64,000 bases of DNA from Cupriavidus alkaliphilus (lineage in GTDB: Bacteria > Pseudomonadota > Gammaproteobacteria > Burkholderiales > Burkholderiaceae): positions 1 through 64,000 of the forward strand of contig NZ_FMAD01000005.1 of the NCBI RefSeq assembly GCF_900094595.1, read 5' to 3'. Of this stretch, positions 50,998 to 60,456 are shown in pieces. Every line of letters starts with the position of its first letter. Position 1 is the first letter of the stretch. The notes beneath the pieces are model-generated. The model did no database searches and was not told the DNA's origin. It saw nothing but the letters and a program-made list of their open reading frames with translations. Position numbers and translations under genes: made by a program.

Positions 50998-52101
50998 ATG
51001 AAACTTGCACGAACCGCCGCGGCGCTGCTTGCGGCTTCCCCCCTGCTGGCCTCGGCCCAATCGGCGCAATCGTCGGTCACGCTGTACGGCGTGATCGACA
51101 GCGGCGTCGAGTACGTGAGCAATGTCGGCGCCAATGGCGACGGCCTGGTGCGCATGCCCAACAACACCGCCACGGTGCCGTCGCGCTGGGGCATCCGCGG
51201 CACGGAAGACCTGGGCGGCGGGCTCAAGGGCCTGTTCGTGCTGGAATCGGGCTTCTCGCCCGACACCGGCAGCGCCAACCAGGGCGGGCGCCTGTTCGGG
51301 CGCCAGGCGCTGGTCGGCCTGAGCAACCCGTACGGCCAGCTGTCGTTCGGCCGCCAGTACACCATGCTGTTCTGGGCCATCCTCGACAGCGACATCCTCG
51401 GACCCAACGTCTACGGCTCCGGCTCGCTCGACAGCTACCTGCCCAATACGCGCGCCGACAACGCGGTCGCGTACAAGGCCAACTTCAAGGGCTTCGTGGT
51501 CGGCGCCACCTACAGCTTCGGGCGCGACGCGGTCAATGCCGGCCCAAGTCCCGCCGGCACCAACTGCGCCGGCGAGAACCCGGCCGACAAGAAGGCGTGC
51601 CGCGAATGGTCGGCCATGATCGGCTACGACAACAAGAGCTGGGGCGTGATCGCGGCCTATGACTCGCAGCGCGGCGGCCCCGGCGCCTTCGGCGGCCTGA
51701 CCAACAGCAACCTGACCGACGACCGCCTGTCGCTGGGCGGCTACATGCTGCTGAAGAACACCAAGCTCGGCGCCGGCTGGATCCGCCGCGACAACGAGGG
51801 CAGCCCGACGCCGGTCAGCGACCTGTACTACGCCGGCGTCTCGCACGACATCACGCCGGCGGTCAACCTGGCCGGGCAGGTGTACTTCCTGAACTACCAC
51901 GGCAGCGACAACCAGGCCATGCTGTACGCGCTGCGCGCGACCTACAGTTTCAGCAAGCGCACCTCGGTCTATGCCACCGCAGGCTTTATCAACAACGGCG
52001 GCCAGCTGGCGATGTCGGTCAGCGGCGGCTCGCCCGGTTCCGCCCCGCGCCCGGGCGAGAACCAGTGGGGCTCGATGCTCGGCATCAAGCACATCTTCTG
52101 A
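50998..52101 (+). CDS. Gram-negative outer-membrane porin
   Basis: A 367-aa porin of the Burkholderiales trimeric type. A signal peptide covers ~1-20 (KLARTAAALLAASPLLASAQ). The first strands read SSVTLYGVIDSGVEYVSN, then SRWGIRGTEDLGGGLKGLFV. The constriction loop region has GRQYTMLFWAILDS, and the last strand ends NQWGSMLGIKHIF with terminal Phe, required for outer membrane assembly. GGAAGG precedes the ATG. It probably admits the aromatic acid of the neighbouring cluster; that link is supported by the shared regulatory motif. Confidence 0.94.
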   Translation: MKLARTAAALLAASPLLASAQSAQSSVTLYGVIDSGVEYVSNVGANGDGLVRMPNNTATVPSRWGIRGTEDLGGGLKGLFVLESGFSPDTGSANQGGRLFGRQALVGLSNPYGQLSFGRQYTMLFWAILDSDILGPNVYGSGSLDSYLPNTRADNAVAYKANFKGFVVGATYSFGRDAVNAGPSPAGTNCAGENPADKKACREWSAMIGYDNKSWGVIAAYDSQRGGPGAFGGLTNSNLTDDRLSLGGYMLLKNTKLGAGWIRRDNEGSPTPVSDLYYAGVSHDITPAVNLAGQVYFLNYHGSDNQAMLYALRATYSFSKRTSVYATAGFINNGGQLAMSVSGGSPGSAPRPGENQWGSMLGIKHIF

Positions 52102-52199
52102 GTCCGTCCGATCCATCCGAGCCGCCGACGCGCGCCGGTTCCACGCAACGCGGCACCGCCCCCTGGGCCGGTGCCCGGTTTTACCGAGGTCTGAAGATC

Positions 52200-53198
52200 A
52201 TGAAGTCCGCACGACGCCACCTCCTGGCCACGCTGGCCGCCGCCACGCTCGCTCCCGCCGCCCTGCTGGGCGCCGGCAGCGCGCTGGCACAGGGTTCGTA
52301 CCCGAGCAAGACCGTCACCATCGTCGTCGCCTACCCCGCCGGCGGCGACGTCGACGTGCTGGCCCGCATGCTGGCCGAGAAGCTGGCCCCGCGCCTGAAG
52401 CAATCCGTGGTGGTGGAAAACCGCACCGGCGCCGCCGGCACCATCGGCAGCGCCTACGTGGCGCGCGCCAACCCGGACGGCCACACGCTGCTGCTCGCGC
52501 CCAACACCGTCGCGATCGCGCCGCTGGTGCTGCGCGCCGGCACCGGCGCCAGCTACGACGTGCAGCAGGACTTCACGCCGATCAGCCAGATCGGCACGCA
52601 GTCGCTGTTCGTGGTGGTGAACAAGGGCACCGGCATCACCAAGGTCAGCGACCTGGTGGCGCGCGCCAAGGCCGGCAAGGTCGAGACCTATGCCACCCCG
52701 GGCAACGGCTCGCCGATGCACATCATGGGCGAGCTGTTCAACAAGTCCGCCGGCATCAAGATCAGCCAGGTGCCATACCGTGGTCTGGCCCCCGCCATCG
52801 TCGACGTGATCGGCGGCCAGGTGCCGGTCACCTACATCACCTACGGCGCGATCTCGCAGTACGTCGGCAACGGCAGCCTGGTGCCGCTGGCAGTGGCCGA
52901 CCAGAAGCGCTCGCCGTTCGCGCCCAACGTGCCGACGCTGGCCGAACTGGGCTACAAGGATGTCGAGATCGGTGCCTGGCAGGCACTGCTGGGGCCGAAG
53001 AACATGCCGGCCGAGGTGGTGCGCACGCTCAACGCGCACGTCAACGAGATCCTGAAGATGCCCGACGTGGTCGCGCGCATGGCCACCATCGCCGTTACGC
53101 CTTCCGGCGGCGAGCCGGCGGTGCTGTCCAGGCTGATTGCCAGCGATACCGCGCGCTATACCAGGGTCGTGAAGGAGTTTGGCATCCAGGCCGACTGA
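52200..53198 (+). CDS. Bug-family (TTT) periplasmic solute-binding receptor
   Basis: A 332-aa TctC/Bug protein. A signal peptide covers ~1-31 (Arg-rich, then HLLATLAAATLAPAALL, ending ALAQ). Conserved segments are VTIVVAYPAGGDVDVLARML, ENRTGAAGTIGSAYV, QVPYRGLAPAIVDVIGGQVP and PNVPTLAELGYKDVEIGAWQ. It resembles the Bug protein at 28493 most closely. It lies 98 bp after the porin gene on the same strand, so a porin-receptor pair for one acid is likely. No TctAB genes are present. Confidence 0.93.
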   Translation: MKSARRHLLATLAAATLAPAALLGAGSALAQGSYPSKTVTIVVAYPAGGDVDVLARMLAEKLAPRLKQSVVVENRTGAAGTIGSAYVARANPDGHTLLLAPNTVAIAPLVLRAGTGASYDVQQDFTPISQIGTQSLFVVVNKGTGITKVSDLVARAKAGKVETYATPGNGSPMHIMGELFNKSAGIKISQVPYRGLAPAIVDVIGGQVPVTYITYGAISQYVGNGSLVPLAVADQKRSPFAPNVPTLAELGYKDVEIGAWQALLGPKNMPAEVVRTLNAHVNEILKMPDVVARMATIAVTPSGGEPAVLSRLIASDTARYTRVVKEFGIQAD

Positions 53199-53342
53199 CC
53201 GTGGTTTGCAGGCACGGCCACCGTGGTCGGCGCGTGCCTGTAAGAATTACCATTCGATACCTGCGATATAGCGGCGTCGGCGCCACGGCGCGGCCCTTCC
53301 CTGCTGTGCCTCGGCTGGCAAGAAAGTTGCGGCGTTGCCGGC

Positions 53343-53834
53343 ATGGACTTTTCGATCGACTGGCGCGAAGCGCTCTTCTTCACCGTCTCGCCGCTCGAAA
53401 CCATCGTGCGCGGCACGGTCATGTACTGGTCGCTGTTCCTGCTGTTCCGCTTCGTGGTGCGGCGCGACATCGGCTCGATGGGAATCGCCGACCTGCTGCT
53501 GATCGTGATCGTCGCCGACGCGGCGCAGAACGGCATGGCGGGCAAGGGCGAAGGCGTGGCCGACGCCGTGCTGCTGGTGATCACGCTGATCGTCTGGAAC
53601 CGGCTGATCGACTTCCTGGCCTACAAATACCCGGGCTTCCAGCGCTTCGCCGAAGCCAGGAAGGTGCTGCTGGTGCGCGACGGGGTCAAGCTGCACGAGA
53701 ACATGCGGCGCGAGAACATCACCGACGAGGAACTCGAAGCCAAGTACCGCCAGCATGGCGTCGATTCGATCGAAAGCGTCAAGGCGCTCTACCTGGAAGC
53801 CGACGGCAAGATCAGCGTGATCAAGAAGGAATAA
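53343..53834 (+). CDS. DUF421/YetF-like membrane protein
   Basis: A 163-aa protein. Three predicted membrane helices lie in ~1-90 (MYWSLFLLFRFVVRR, then GIADLLLIVIVADAAQNGM and AVLLVITLIVWNRLIDFL), followed by a soluble C-terminal domain (KVLLVRDGVKLHENMRREN, then DSIESVKALYLEADGKISVI). This is the layout of YetF/DUF421 proteins of unknown function. No close partner gene is seen; a terminator follows. It is not obviously linked to the catabolic genes. Confidence 0.87.
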   Translation: MDFSIDWREALFFTVSPLETIVRGTVMYWSLFLLFRFVVRRDIGSMGIADLLLIVIVADAAQNGMAGKGEGVADAVLLVITLIVWNRLIDFLAYKYPGFQRFAEARKVLLVRDGVKLHENMRRENITDEELEAKYRQHGVDSIESVKALYLEADGKISVIKKE

Positions 53835-53858
53835 GCGTCCGGGCTGACACCGTCGGAA

Positions 53859-53887
53859 AAAAGCCCGCCGGGTTGCGGCGGGCTTTT
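53859..53887. terminator. bidirectional rho-independent terminator
   Basis: A 12-bp stem AAAAGCCCGCCG with a 5-nt loop pairs to CGGCGGGCTTTT. T-rich sequence follows on the plus strand and A-rich sequence precedes it, so it can end both the YetF-like gene and the convergent acyl-CoA synthetase. Confidence 0.85.
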
Positions 53888-53905
53888 GTCTTGCTGCGGC
53901 GGGCG

Positions 53906-55489
53906 TCAGTTCACCTGCCGGTTCATGCCCTCCCAGAAGGGCTCGCGCAGCTTGCGGCGCAGCAGCTTGCCCGACGGGTTGCGCGGCAGGGCGTCGACGA
54001 ACTCGATGCTCTTCGGCACCTTGAAGCCGGCCACGCGCTGGCGCGTCCAGGCGAGGATGGCATCGCGGTCGGCCGCCTGCCCCGGCTTGAGCACGACGAT
54101 GGCCTTGACCGCCTCGCCCCACTTCTCGTCCGGCACCCCGATCACGGCCACGTCGGCCACCTGCGGATGGCCGTAGATGGCGCTCTCGACCTCGGCCGGA
54201 TAGACGTTCTCGCCGCCGCTGATGATCATGTCCTTGACGCGGTCATGGATGTACAGGTAGCCCTCGGCATCCATGTAGCCCGCGTCGCCGGTGCGCAGCC
54301 AGCCGTCGGCATCGATGGTGCGCGCGGTCTCTTCGGGCTGCTTCCAGTAGCCGGCCATGTTGTGCTGCGAGCGCACCACCACTTCGCCCACTTCACCCGG
54401 TGCCAGCTGGCGCCCTTCGTAATCGACCACCTTCAGCTCGACCCCCGGCAGCGCCTTGCCCGCCGCGCGCATGCGCGGCACCTCGTCGGTGGTGTGGTCC
54501 TCGGGCGGCAGCGCGACGATGGTGCCGGTGGTCTCGGTCATGCCGTACTGCTGCACGAAGCCGCAGCCGAACACTTCGATGCCTTCGCGCAGCAGCGCCG
54601 CGGGAATCGGCGCGGCGCCGTACAGCAGGTACTTCAGGCGCGAATAGTCGACCTTGCGCGCGCGTGGGTCGCGCAGCACGATCTGCATCGCGGCCGGCAC
54701 CAGGAACAGCTTGCTGACGCGCTCCTTCTCGATGAAGTCGAGTACCGCGCGCGGATCGAACTCGCGCGCGACCACGCCCTTGGCGCCGGACAGCAGGTTG
54801 CGCAAGCCCCAGCCGGATCCGCCGATATGCGCCACCGGCATCGCCACCAGCGAAATATCGTCGGCCACCCAGTGCGACCAGGCCAGCTGTTCGCGCTCGC
54901 TGACCTCGGTGCCGATGGTCAGGTTGCGGTGCGTCAGCATCGCCCCCTTGGGCCGGCCGGTGGTGCCCGACGTGTACAGCTGCAGCACCACGTCATGCGC
55001 AGCCGGCTCATGCGCCGGGGGCGTGGCCGGATGCGCGTCGCGCCAGTCGGTGTAGCAAGGCCAGTCGCCCTGGCCGTCGCACGGCTCCATCACCACCACC
55101 TTGCGCACCAGCGGCAGCGCCGGCAGCAGGTTGCGCACCAGCGCCGCCGACTCGGCGCCGACAAACAGCACCACGGCATCGCAATGCGCGAGGATGAACT
55201 CCACCTCGGGCGGCGCCAGGCGCCAGCTGGCCGGCGCCATCACCGCGCCGGTCTTGGCCGCGCCCAGCAGCAGCTCGAAATAGTGGTCGCTGTTCTTGCC
55301 GATATAGCCGATGCGGTCGCCCGCGCGCACGCCTTCGGCCAGCAAGGCCTGCGCCACGCGGTCCGTGTTGCGCTCGAACCCGGCGTAGGTGGTCTGCCGG
55401 CCCTCGAACGAATACGCCACCGCCTCGGGCCGCAGGCGCGCGAAATGGCGCACCGCGTGAGGCAGCGTCGTCAGATAGCTGAAATCCAT
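53906..55489 (-). CDS. AMP-forming fatty acyl-CoA synthetase
   Basis: A 527-aa ANL ligase. The A3 motif is LQLYTSGTTGRPKGAML, the A5 region QQYGMTETTGTIVALPP, the A7/A8 region GWLRTGDAGYMDAEGYLYIHDR and MIISGGENVYPAEVES, and the A10 lysine is in LPRNPSGKLLRRKL. It activates a carboxylic acid to acyl-CoA. The start at MDFSYLTTL has GGGAGA upstream. It follows the HSD10-like dehydrogenase gene by 78 bp on the same strand and is likely part of its operon, under the fifth palindrome. Confidence 0.92.
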   Translation of the reverse strand: MDFSYLTTLPHAVRHFARLRPEAVAYSFEGRQTTYAGFERNTDRVAQALLAEGVRAGDRIGYIGKNSDHYFELLLGAAKTGAVMAPASWRLAPPEVEFILAHCDAVVLFVGAESAALVRNLLPALPLVRKVVVMEPCDGQGDWPCYTDWRDAHPATPPAHEPAAHDVVLQLYTSGTTGRPKGAMLTHRNLTIGTEVSEREQLAWSHWVADDISLVAMPVAHIGGSGWGLRNLLSGAKGVVAREFDPRAVLDFIEKERVSKLFLVPAAMQIVLRDPRARKVDYSRLKYLLYGAAPIPAALLREGIEVFGCGFVQQYGMTETTGTIVALPPEDHTTDEVPRMRAAGKALPGVELKVVDYEGRQLAPGEVGEVVVRSQHNMAGYWKQPEETARTIDADGWLRTGDAGYMDAEGYLYIHDRVKDMIISGGENVYPAEVESAIYGHPQVADVAVIGVPDEKWGEAVKAIVVLKPGQAADRDAILAWTRQRVAGFKVPKSIEFVDALPRNPSGKLLRRKLREPFWEGMNRQVN

Positions 55490-55567
55490 CGCGTCTCCCA
55501 AAGATTTCATGCCAGGTGCGGACGCGCGTGACGCGCGTGCGCACATGGCGACTGGCCGGTGGTGATT

Positions 55568-56350
55568 TCAGCGCGGCGCCATGCGGATGGCGCCATCCAG
55601 GCGCACCGACTCGCCGTTGAAATAGCCGTTGCGGCACATCTCGACCGCCAGCGAGGCAAACTCTTCCGGTTGCCCCAGGCGCTTCGGGAACGGCACCGAC
55701 GCGGCCAGCGCGGCCTTGACGTTTTCGGCCGCGCCCTGCAGCAACGGCGTATTGAAGATGCCCGGCAGGATGGTGTTGACGCGGATGCCCTCGCCCGCCA
55801 GGTCGCGCGCGATCGGCAGCGTCATGCCGACTACGCCGGCCTTCGACGCCGAGTACGCCGCCTGCCCCATCTGACCGTCCTGCGCCGCCACCGAAGCGGT
55901 GTTGATGATCACGCCGCGCTCGCCGCCGGCGGTGTCCAGCGTCAGCATGCCGGCGGCCGAACGCGCGATGCAGCGGAAGGTGCCGATCAGGTTGATCTGG
56001 ATGATGCGCTCGAAGGCATCGGACGGGAAATGCTTGATCTGGTCCGGCGCCTCCTTGGCGCGCGAGGCGGTCTTGATGGCGTTGCCGGTGCCGGCGCAGT
56101 TGACCAGGATGCGCTCCTGGCCGATGGCGGCGCGCGCCCTGGCAAAGCCGGCCTCGACCTCGGCCTCGGAGGTCACGTTGACCTGGCAGAACACGCCGCC
56201 GAGTTCACGCGCCAGTGCTTCGCCCTTCTCGGCGTTCAGGTCGAACAGGGCCACGCGCACGCCCTGTGCCGCCAGTGCCCGCGCCGTCGCCGCGCCCAGC
56301 CCCGAAGCGCCACCCGTCACCACTGCCGATACCGATGCATTGAGTTCCAT
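55568..56350 (-). CDS. 3-hydroxyacyl-CoA dehydrogenase, SDR (HSD10-like)
   Basis: A 260-aa SDR. The NAD motif is AVVTGGASGLGAATARALAA, then ILVNCAGTGNAIKTASR. The catalytic Ser is in INTASVAAQDG and the Tyr/Lys in AAYSASKAGVVG. The C-terminus has TILPGIFNTPLLQG and FNGESVRLDGAIRMAPR, as in type II 3-hydroxyacyl-CoA dehydrogenases. It would carry out step three of beta-oxidation, a step otherwise missing from the acyl-CoA cluster at 7-19 kb. It is the first gene of the operon with the acyl-CoA synthetase. Confidence 0.92.
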   Translation of the reverse strand: MELNASVSAVVTGGASGLGAATARALAAQGVRVALFDLNAEKGEALARELGGVFCQVNVTSEAEVEAGFARARAAIGQERILVNCAGTGNAIKTASRAKEAPDQIKHFPSDAFERIIQINLIGTFRCIARSAAGMLTLDTAGGERGVIINTASVAAQDGQMGQAAYSASKAGVVGMTLPIARDLAGEGIRVNTILPGIFNTPLLQGAAENVKAALAASVPFPKRLGQPEEFASLAVEMCRNGYFNGESVRLDGAIRMAPR

Positions 56351-56490
56351 GCCGTCTTTCCTTTGTCTCTTGTGCCGTGCGGCCGGCGTTGCGCGGCCGC
56401 GTTCTGGTTGAAGTCGGGTTGAAGCCGGCAGGCGCGCAAACGCCGGTACCGGAGTGGGTTCGAGATTCGGGGATCGGGGCCGCCGATGCA

Positions 56491-56506
56491 TCGTCTGAAG
56501 CGACGA
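56491..56506. promoter_or_regulatory. palindromic operator candidate TCGTCTGAAGCGACGA (copy 5)
   Basis: It differs from the exact palindrome at one position. It lies 141 bp upstream of the 3-hydroxyacyl-CoA dehydrogenase/acyl-CoA synthetase operon and 142 bp before the MscS-type gene, 40-48 kb from the other copies. Confidence 0.55.
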
Positions 56507-56632
56507 ATGCGACGAGTGCGCCCAATGCGCGCGCCAGGGCGCCCGCCCGGCACACCGCGCGACCGATGCGTTACAGTGGCGCGATCGATGGCCATTCCGT
56601 TGCCGGTGCCAGCCGGCAGACGATCTCCCGCC

Positions 56633-58945
56633 ATGCGCAAACCCGACCCTCACGCCTTCGCCCGACGCCGCCCGCCAGCCGCCCTGGCCACGGCACTGGC
56701 CTTGCTGGCCAGCGTGCTGGCGCTGCTGTGCGCCATGCCGGTGCGCGCCGCCCCCGCCGGCCCGCTCGCCGCGCTGCTGGCGCCGACGGAAAAACAAGCG
56801 GCGCCCGCCAGCGGCGCTGCCGCCAGCATGCCGCTGGCGCAGTCGCTGGACCAGGTCATCACCACGCTGCAGGACGACGGCGAGCGGCGCGCGCTGGTAC
56901 GCCAGCTGCAAACCCTGCGGCAGGGCCTGGCGGCGTCCGCGGCCACGGCGGCGCCGGCCGCCGCTTCGGCGTCCGGGCTGATCGGCGCCGTGGCGCAGGT
57001 GCTGGACGAAGTCGACTCGCACCTGCGCGAAGACCGTGGCCCGTGGCAGTACTGGGGCTGGCGCACGCGCTTCGCGGCCGAGGAATGGCGCGCCGCGCTG
57101 ACGCAGGGCGGCACGCGCCCGGCACTGGACTCGCTGCGCGAGTTCGCGCTGGTGCTGGCGGCATGGGGTGTTTGCGGCTGGCTGCTGCGCGAGGCCGGAC
57201 ATCGGCTGCGGCGGCGGCGCACGGCCGGTGCCGCGCACGCGCCGCGCGGCAAGCTGCCCGACCTGCCGTCGTGGCTCGACGTCGGCACCTACATGCTGCG
57301 CCATATCGGGCCGTGGGTGGTGGCGTTCGGGCTGACGCTGCTGCTGGCGCGGCAGCTGTTCGCGCAATCGCCGGCGAGCGTCGCCGCCGTGCTGCTGGCC
57401 TACGCCATCGTCGCCGGCGCGGTCGCGGCGGCGGTGTGCCAGGTCATCTTCGCGCTGTTCCGGACTGCGCACCGGCAACTGGCGGTGCGGCAATTGCTGG
57501 CGCGTTCGCCGTGGCTGCTGTTCTGCACCGGCGCGCTGGCCGCGCTGGGCAACGGCGCAGCCGACGGCCGCGTGGTCGCGGTGCTGGGCGGCAACCTGTG
57601 CGCGCTGGTCGCGACCCTGGCCAATATTGCCGCGGCGCTGGGCATCGGCGCGTTCGCGCTGGGTTTCCGCCGCCAGGTCGGCCAGCTGATCAGCCAGCGG
57701 CCGCTGGCCTTGCGCCAGGCCCATCCCGCCGTGACCGACCTGCTGCGCCTGGCCGGCCACGCCTGGCACCTGCCGGTGCTGGCCGTGGTGGTGGCATCGG
57801 TGATCGGCACGGTGCTGGCCACCGGCCATGCCGATGTGTTCCTGCGCCGCACCGTGGCGTCGGTGGCGCTGTTCGTCGCCGCGCTGCTGCTGACCATGGT
57901 GCTGGGGCGCTCGCCCAAGGCCGGCGCGCGCGCGCCGCGCATCCGCGACCGCCGCCGCTCGGCCTACCTGCAGCGCTTCGGGCGCTTTGCGCTGGCGCTG
58001 GTGCGGGTGCTGGTCTGGGCAGGGTTCGTGGAAATGGTCATGCGCGTGTGGGGCTCTTCGCTGGTGCGGCTGGCCGAATCATCGGCCATCGGCCGCCACC
58101 TGACCGAAACCGCGTTCCGCGTCACCAGCACCGTGCTGCTGGCCTGGCTGGTCTGGCTGCTGATCGATACCGCCATCACGCAGTCCCTGTCGCCCGCGCA
58201 CGCGCGCGCAGCGCAGCCCAGCCTGCGCGCCAGGACCATCCTGCCGCTGGTGCGCAATGCCTCGTTCATCGGCCTGCTGGTGCTGACCGTGATCGTGGTG
58301 CTGGCCAACCTGGGGGTCAACGTGACGCCGCTGCTGGCGGGGGCCGGGGTGGTCGGCCTGGCGATCGGCTTCGGCGCGCAAAGCCTGGTGCAGGACCTGA
58401 TCACCGGCCTGTTTATCGTGGTCGAGGATTCCATCGCCATCGGCGACTCGATCGAGCTCCCCGACCACGCCGGCGTGGTCGAGGCCATGACCATCCGCAC
58501 CGTCAAGCTGCGCGACGGCCGCGGCGCGCTGCACACGCTGCCGTACAGCCAGATCAAGGCGGTCAAGAACCTGTCGCGCGGCTACGGCTACGCCGTGCTC
58601 AGCATCGGCATCAGCTACCAGAGCGACCTGGACCAGGCCCTGGAACTGATCCGCACCACCGGCGCCGAGCTGGCGCGCGACCACCGCTACGGCCGCAAGC
58701 TGATGTCCGGGCTCGAGATCCTGGGCCTGGACCGCTTCGACCCGAGCGGGCCCGTGGTGATGGCGCAGATCAAGACCCGGCCGCTGATGCAGGCGGAGAT
58801 CACGCGCGCCTTCAATGCCCGGCTCAAGCACAACTTCGACGCCAGCGGCATCCGCATGGCGTCGCCCAACCTGACCATCCAGGTCGATGGCGGCACGGTG
58901 GAGTTGCCCGCCGGGGCACTGGCGCCAAAGGCCGCGCCCCAGTGA
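56633..58945 (+). CDS. large MscS-family mechanosensitive channel
   Basis: A 770-aa membrane protein. A signal-like N-terminus (~12-40) leads to a periplasmic region with helical Gln/Leu-rich segments (~60-140), then about 10 predicted membrane helices. The MscS pore/beta domain lies at ~555-640: VNVTPLLAGAGVVGLAIGFG, then QSLVQDLITGLFIVVEDSIA and IGDSIELPDHAGVVEAM. The soluble C-terminal domain follows (YAVLSIGISYQSDLDQALEL). It resembles the MscM/YnaI-type long channels that guard against osmotic shock. The start at 56633 fits a signal peptide; ATG at 56588 is an alternative. Confidence 0.9.
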   Translation: MRKPDPHAFARRRPPAALATALALLASVLALLCAMPVRAAPAGPLAALLAPTEKQAAPASGAAASMPLAQSLDQVITTLQDDGERRALVRQLQTLRQGLAASAATAAPAAASASGLIGAVAQVLDEVDSHLREDRGPWQYWGWRTRFAAEEWRAALTQGGTRPALDSLREFALVLAAWGVCGWLLREAGHRLRRRRTAGAAHAPRGKLPDLPSWLDVGTYMLRHIGPWVVAFGLTLLLARQLFAQSPASVAAVLLAYAIVAGAVAAAVCQVIFALFRTAHRQLAVRQLLARSPWLLFCTGALAALGNGAADGRVVAVLGGNLCALVATLANIAAALGIGAFALGFRRQVGQLISQRPLALRQAHPAVTDLLRLAGHAWHLPVLAVVVASVIGTVLATGHADVFLRRTVASVALFVAALLLTMVLGRSPKAGARAPRIRDRRRSAYLQRFGRFALALVRVLVWAGFVEMVMRVWGSSLVRLAESSAIGRHLTETAFRVTSTVLLAWLVWLLIDTAITQSLSPAHARAAQPSLRARTILPLVRNASFIGLLVLTVIVVLANLGVNVTPLLAGAGVVGLAIGFGAQSLVQDLITGLFIVVEDSIAIGDSIELPDHAGVVEAMTIRTVKLRDGRGALHTLPYSQIKAVKNLSRGYGYAVLSIGISYQSDLDQALELIRTTGAELARDHRYGRKLMSGLEILGLDRFDPSGPVVMAQIKTRPLMQAEITRAFNARLKHNFDASGIRMASPNLTIQVDGGTVELPAGALAPKAAPQ

Positions 58946-59258
58946 CCGCCTGCAATCCGGGCGAGCGGCCGAGGCTGCCTTGGGCCAGCTCGTACCGGGC
59001 TCCGAAAGCGCCGCTACCTAAGGCCGGATGAAAATTTTGCGCCGCACAATCGGGGGTTTCCCCCCCCAACACGGGGTATAAAACATACAACATTGTTTGG
59101 CATGATTGCGGCACGGCAAGCGCGACCGACAAGGCGCTGCCGGCAGCAGCCGTATCGGCGCCACTACAGAACGCCAGAACGGAACCGATAACACGAAGGG
59201 ATGTGGCCACTTGCCGTGGCGCAGAGCAAGAGGCGTTTGCCACCGGGGGGATCTGAAC
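58946..59258. other. non-coding interval upstream of the luxR-type gene
   Basis: No gene is evident. A G/C run at ~59055-59069 precedes a -10-like TATAAA (59077-59082), which may be the promoter of the downstream regulator, about 180 bp from its start. A short ACAACATTGT repeat lies at ~59087-59096. I see no clear operator. Confidence 0.4.
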
Positions 59259-60437
59259 ATGGGCGAACACCCGACAACGGACGAGGACTTCCATCGTCTG
59301 GTCGACTCCATCTATGAGTCCGCGCTGGACGTCGCGGCCATGCCCGCCGCCCTCGACCTGTTTTCACGCTACACCTGCACCGTCAGCCCGCGCTACCTGA
59401 TCTGGGACAAGCTGGCCGGCCATGCCCGGCTCGGCGTGACCCCGCACGGCTGCTTCACCGGCGGTGCCAGCCTGCCGGACCGCCTGCCCGGGACGCTCGA
59501 CGGCGCCTGCCACGGTGCCGGCCCCGCCCTGCTCGACGCGGCCGCGATGTGCTGCAACGGCGCCGCGACCGCCGCGACCGCCGCGACCGATGCCGCGGCG
59601 CTGGCCTGCAGCGAGCTGGAGCAAGGCATCCGCCTGGTCGAGAACGCCGAAGTCTGCGTGCTGATGAGCGGCACCAACGCCGGCAGCATCAGCACCGGCC
59701 AGCGCGAACGGCGCCTGTCCCACGTCATGCCGCACTGGGTGCGCGCCGCGCGCATGCAGCAGCGCAACTTCGAACTGAGCGGGCTGGCCAGCCTGGGCCT
59801 GGCCGGGCTCGACACACTGGACTTCGGCGTAATGGTGCTGCAGGCCGACCTGCGCGTGCGCTACGCCAACAGCTGGGCCGAAGCGCTGGTGCGGGCCGAC
59901 AGCCACCTGTCGCTCCAGGACGGCGTGCTGCGCGCCCACAGCGACGCGCTGCAGGCGGTGCTGCGCAGGCTGCTCGACGGCGCCATGCGCGGCCGCGGCG
60001 CCGACGCCGCGTCGGGCTCGTGGATGCATATCACCTCGGGCGGGCAGCCGGTGCCGATCATCGTCACGCCGCTGGTCTCGCGCCAGCCGGTGGAGGGCCC
60101 GTGGCAGCTGCCGGCGGCGATGCTGCTGCTGGGCAATTCCGAATCGCGCTCGGTGCTGGATGCGGGCGTGCTGACGTCGCTGTTCGGGCTGTCGCGCAAG
60201 GAGAGCATCATCGCCATCCGGCTCGCCGCCGGTGAAACCCTGAACGAGATCGCCGAGCGCGAGTTCCTCTCGCCCCATACCGTGCGCGTGCATATCCGCG
60301 ACACGCTGCGCAAGACCGGCACGCACCGCCAGTCCGAACTGGTGCGGCTGCTGCACCTGCTGCCCGGTGTCAACCTGGAGCGGGCCGGCGTGACTCCGGC
60401 GATCCGGCCGCGCGCCCCGCGCCCCCGCGCCGCCTGA
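59259..60437 (+). CDS. LuxR-family transcriptional regulator with sensor N-terminus
   Basis: A 392-aa regulator. The C-terminal LuxR HTH (~310-370) reads LTSLFGLSRKESIIAIRLAA, then GETLNEIAEREFLSPHTVRV. The N-terminal ~200 residues (DEDFHRLVDSIYESALDVAA) look like a PAS-like sensor region (LDTLDFGVMVLQADLRVRYA). An Ala-Ala-Thr triplet repeat near residue 105 comes from three 9-bp DNA repeats. GGGGGG lies 8 nt upstream of the ATG at 59259. The regulated genes are not evident, since the next gene converges. Confidence 0.85.
   Translation: MGEHPTTDEDFHRLVDSIYESALDVAAMPAALDLFSRYTCTVSPRYLIWDKLAGHARLGVTPHGCFTGGASLPDRLPGTLDGACHGAGPALLDAAAMCCNGAATAATAATDAAALACSELEQGIRLVENAEVCVLMSGTNAGSISTGQRERRLSHVMPHWVRAARMQQRNFELSGLASLGLAGLDTLDFGVMVLQADLRVRYANSWAEALVRADSHLSLQDGVLRAHSDALQAVLRRLLDGAMRGRGADAASGSWMHITSGGQPVPIIVTPLVSRQPVEGPWQLPAAMLLLGNSESRSVLDAGVLTSLFGLSRKESIIAIRLAAGETLNEIAEREFLSPHTVRVHIRDTLRKTGTHRQSELVRLLHLLPGVNLERAGVTPAIRPRAPRPRAA
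59562..59588 (+). repeat. three tandem 9-bp repeats (GCCGCGACC) inside the luxR-type gene
   Basis: Three exact in-frame copies encode Ala-Ala-Thr three times. Repeat-number change would add or remove three residues without a frameshift. Confidence 0.8.
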
Positions 60438-60456
60438 CGCCGCCCGGCTGCGCCGG

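Noticed and set aside
59097..59112. A sigma-54-like TTTGGCATGATTGC sequence
   Set aside because: The GG and GC elements are only 7 bases apart, where 10 are needed for a -24/-12 promoter.
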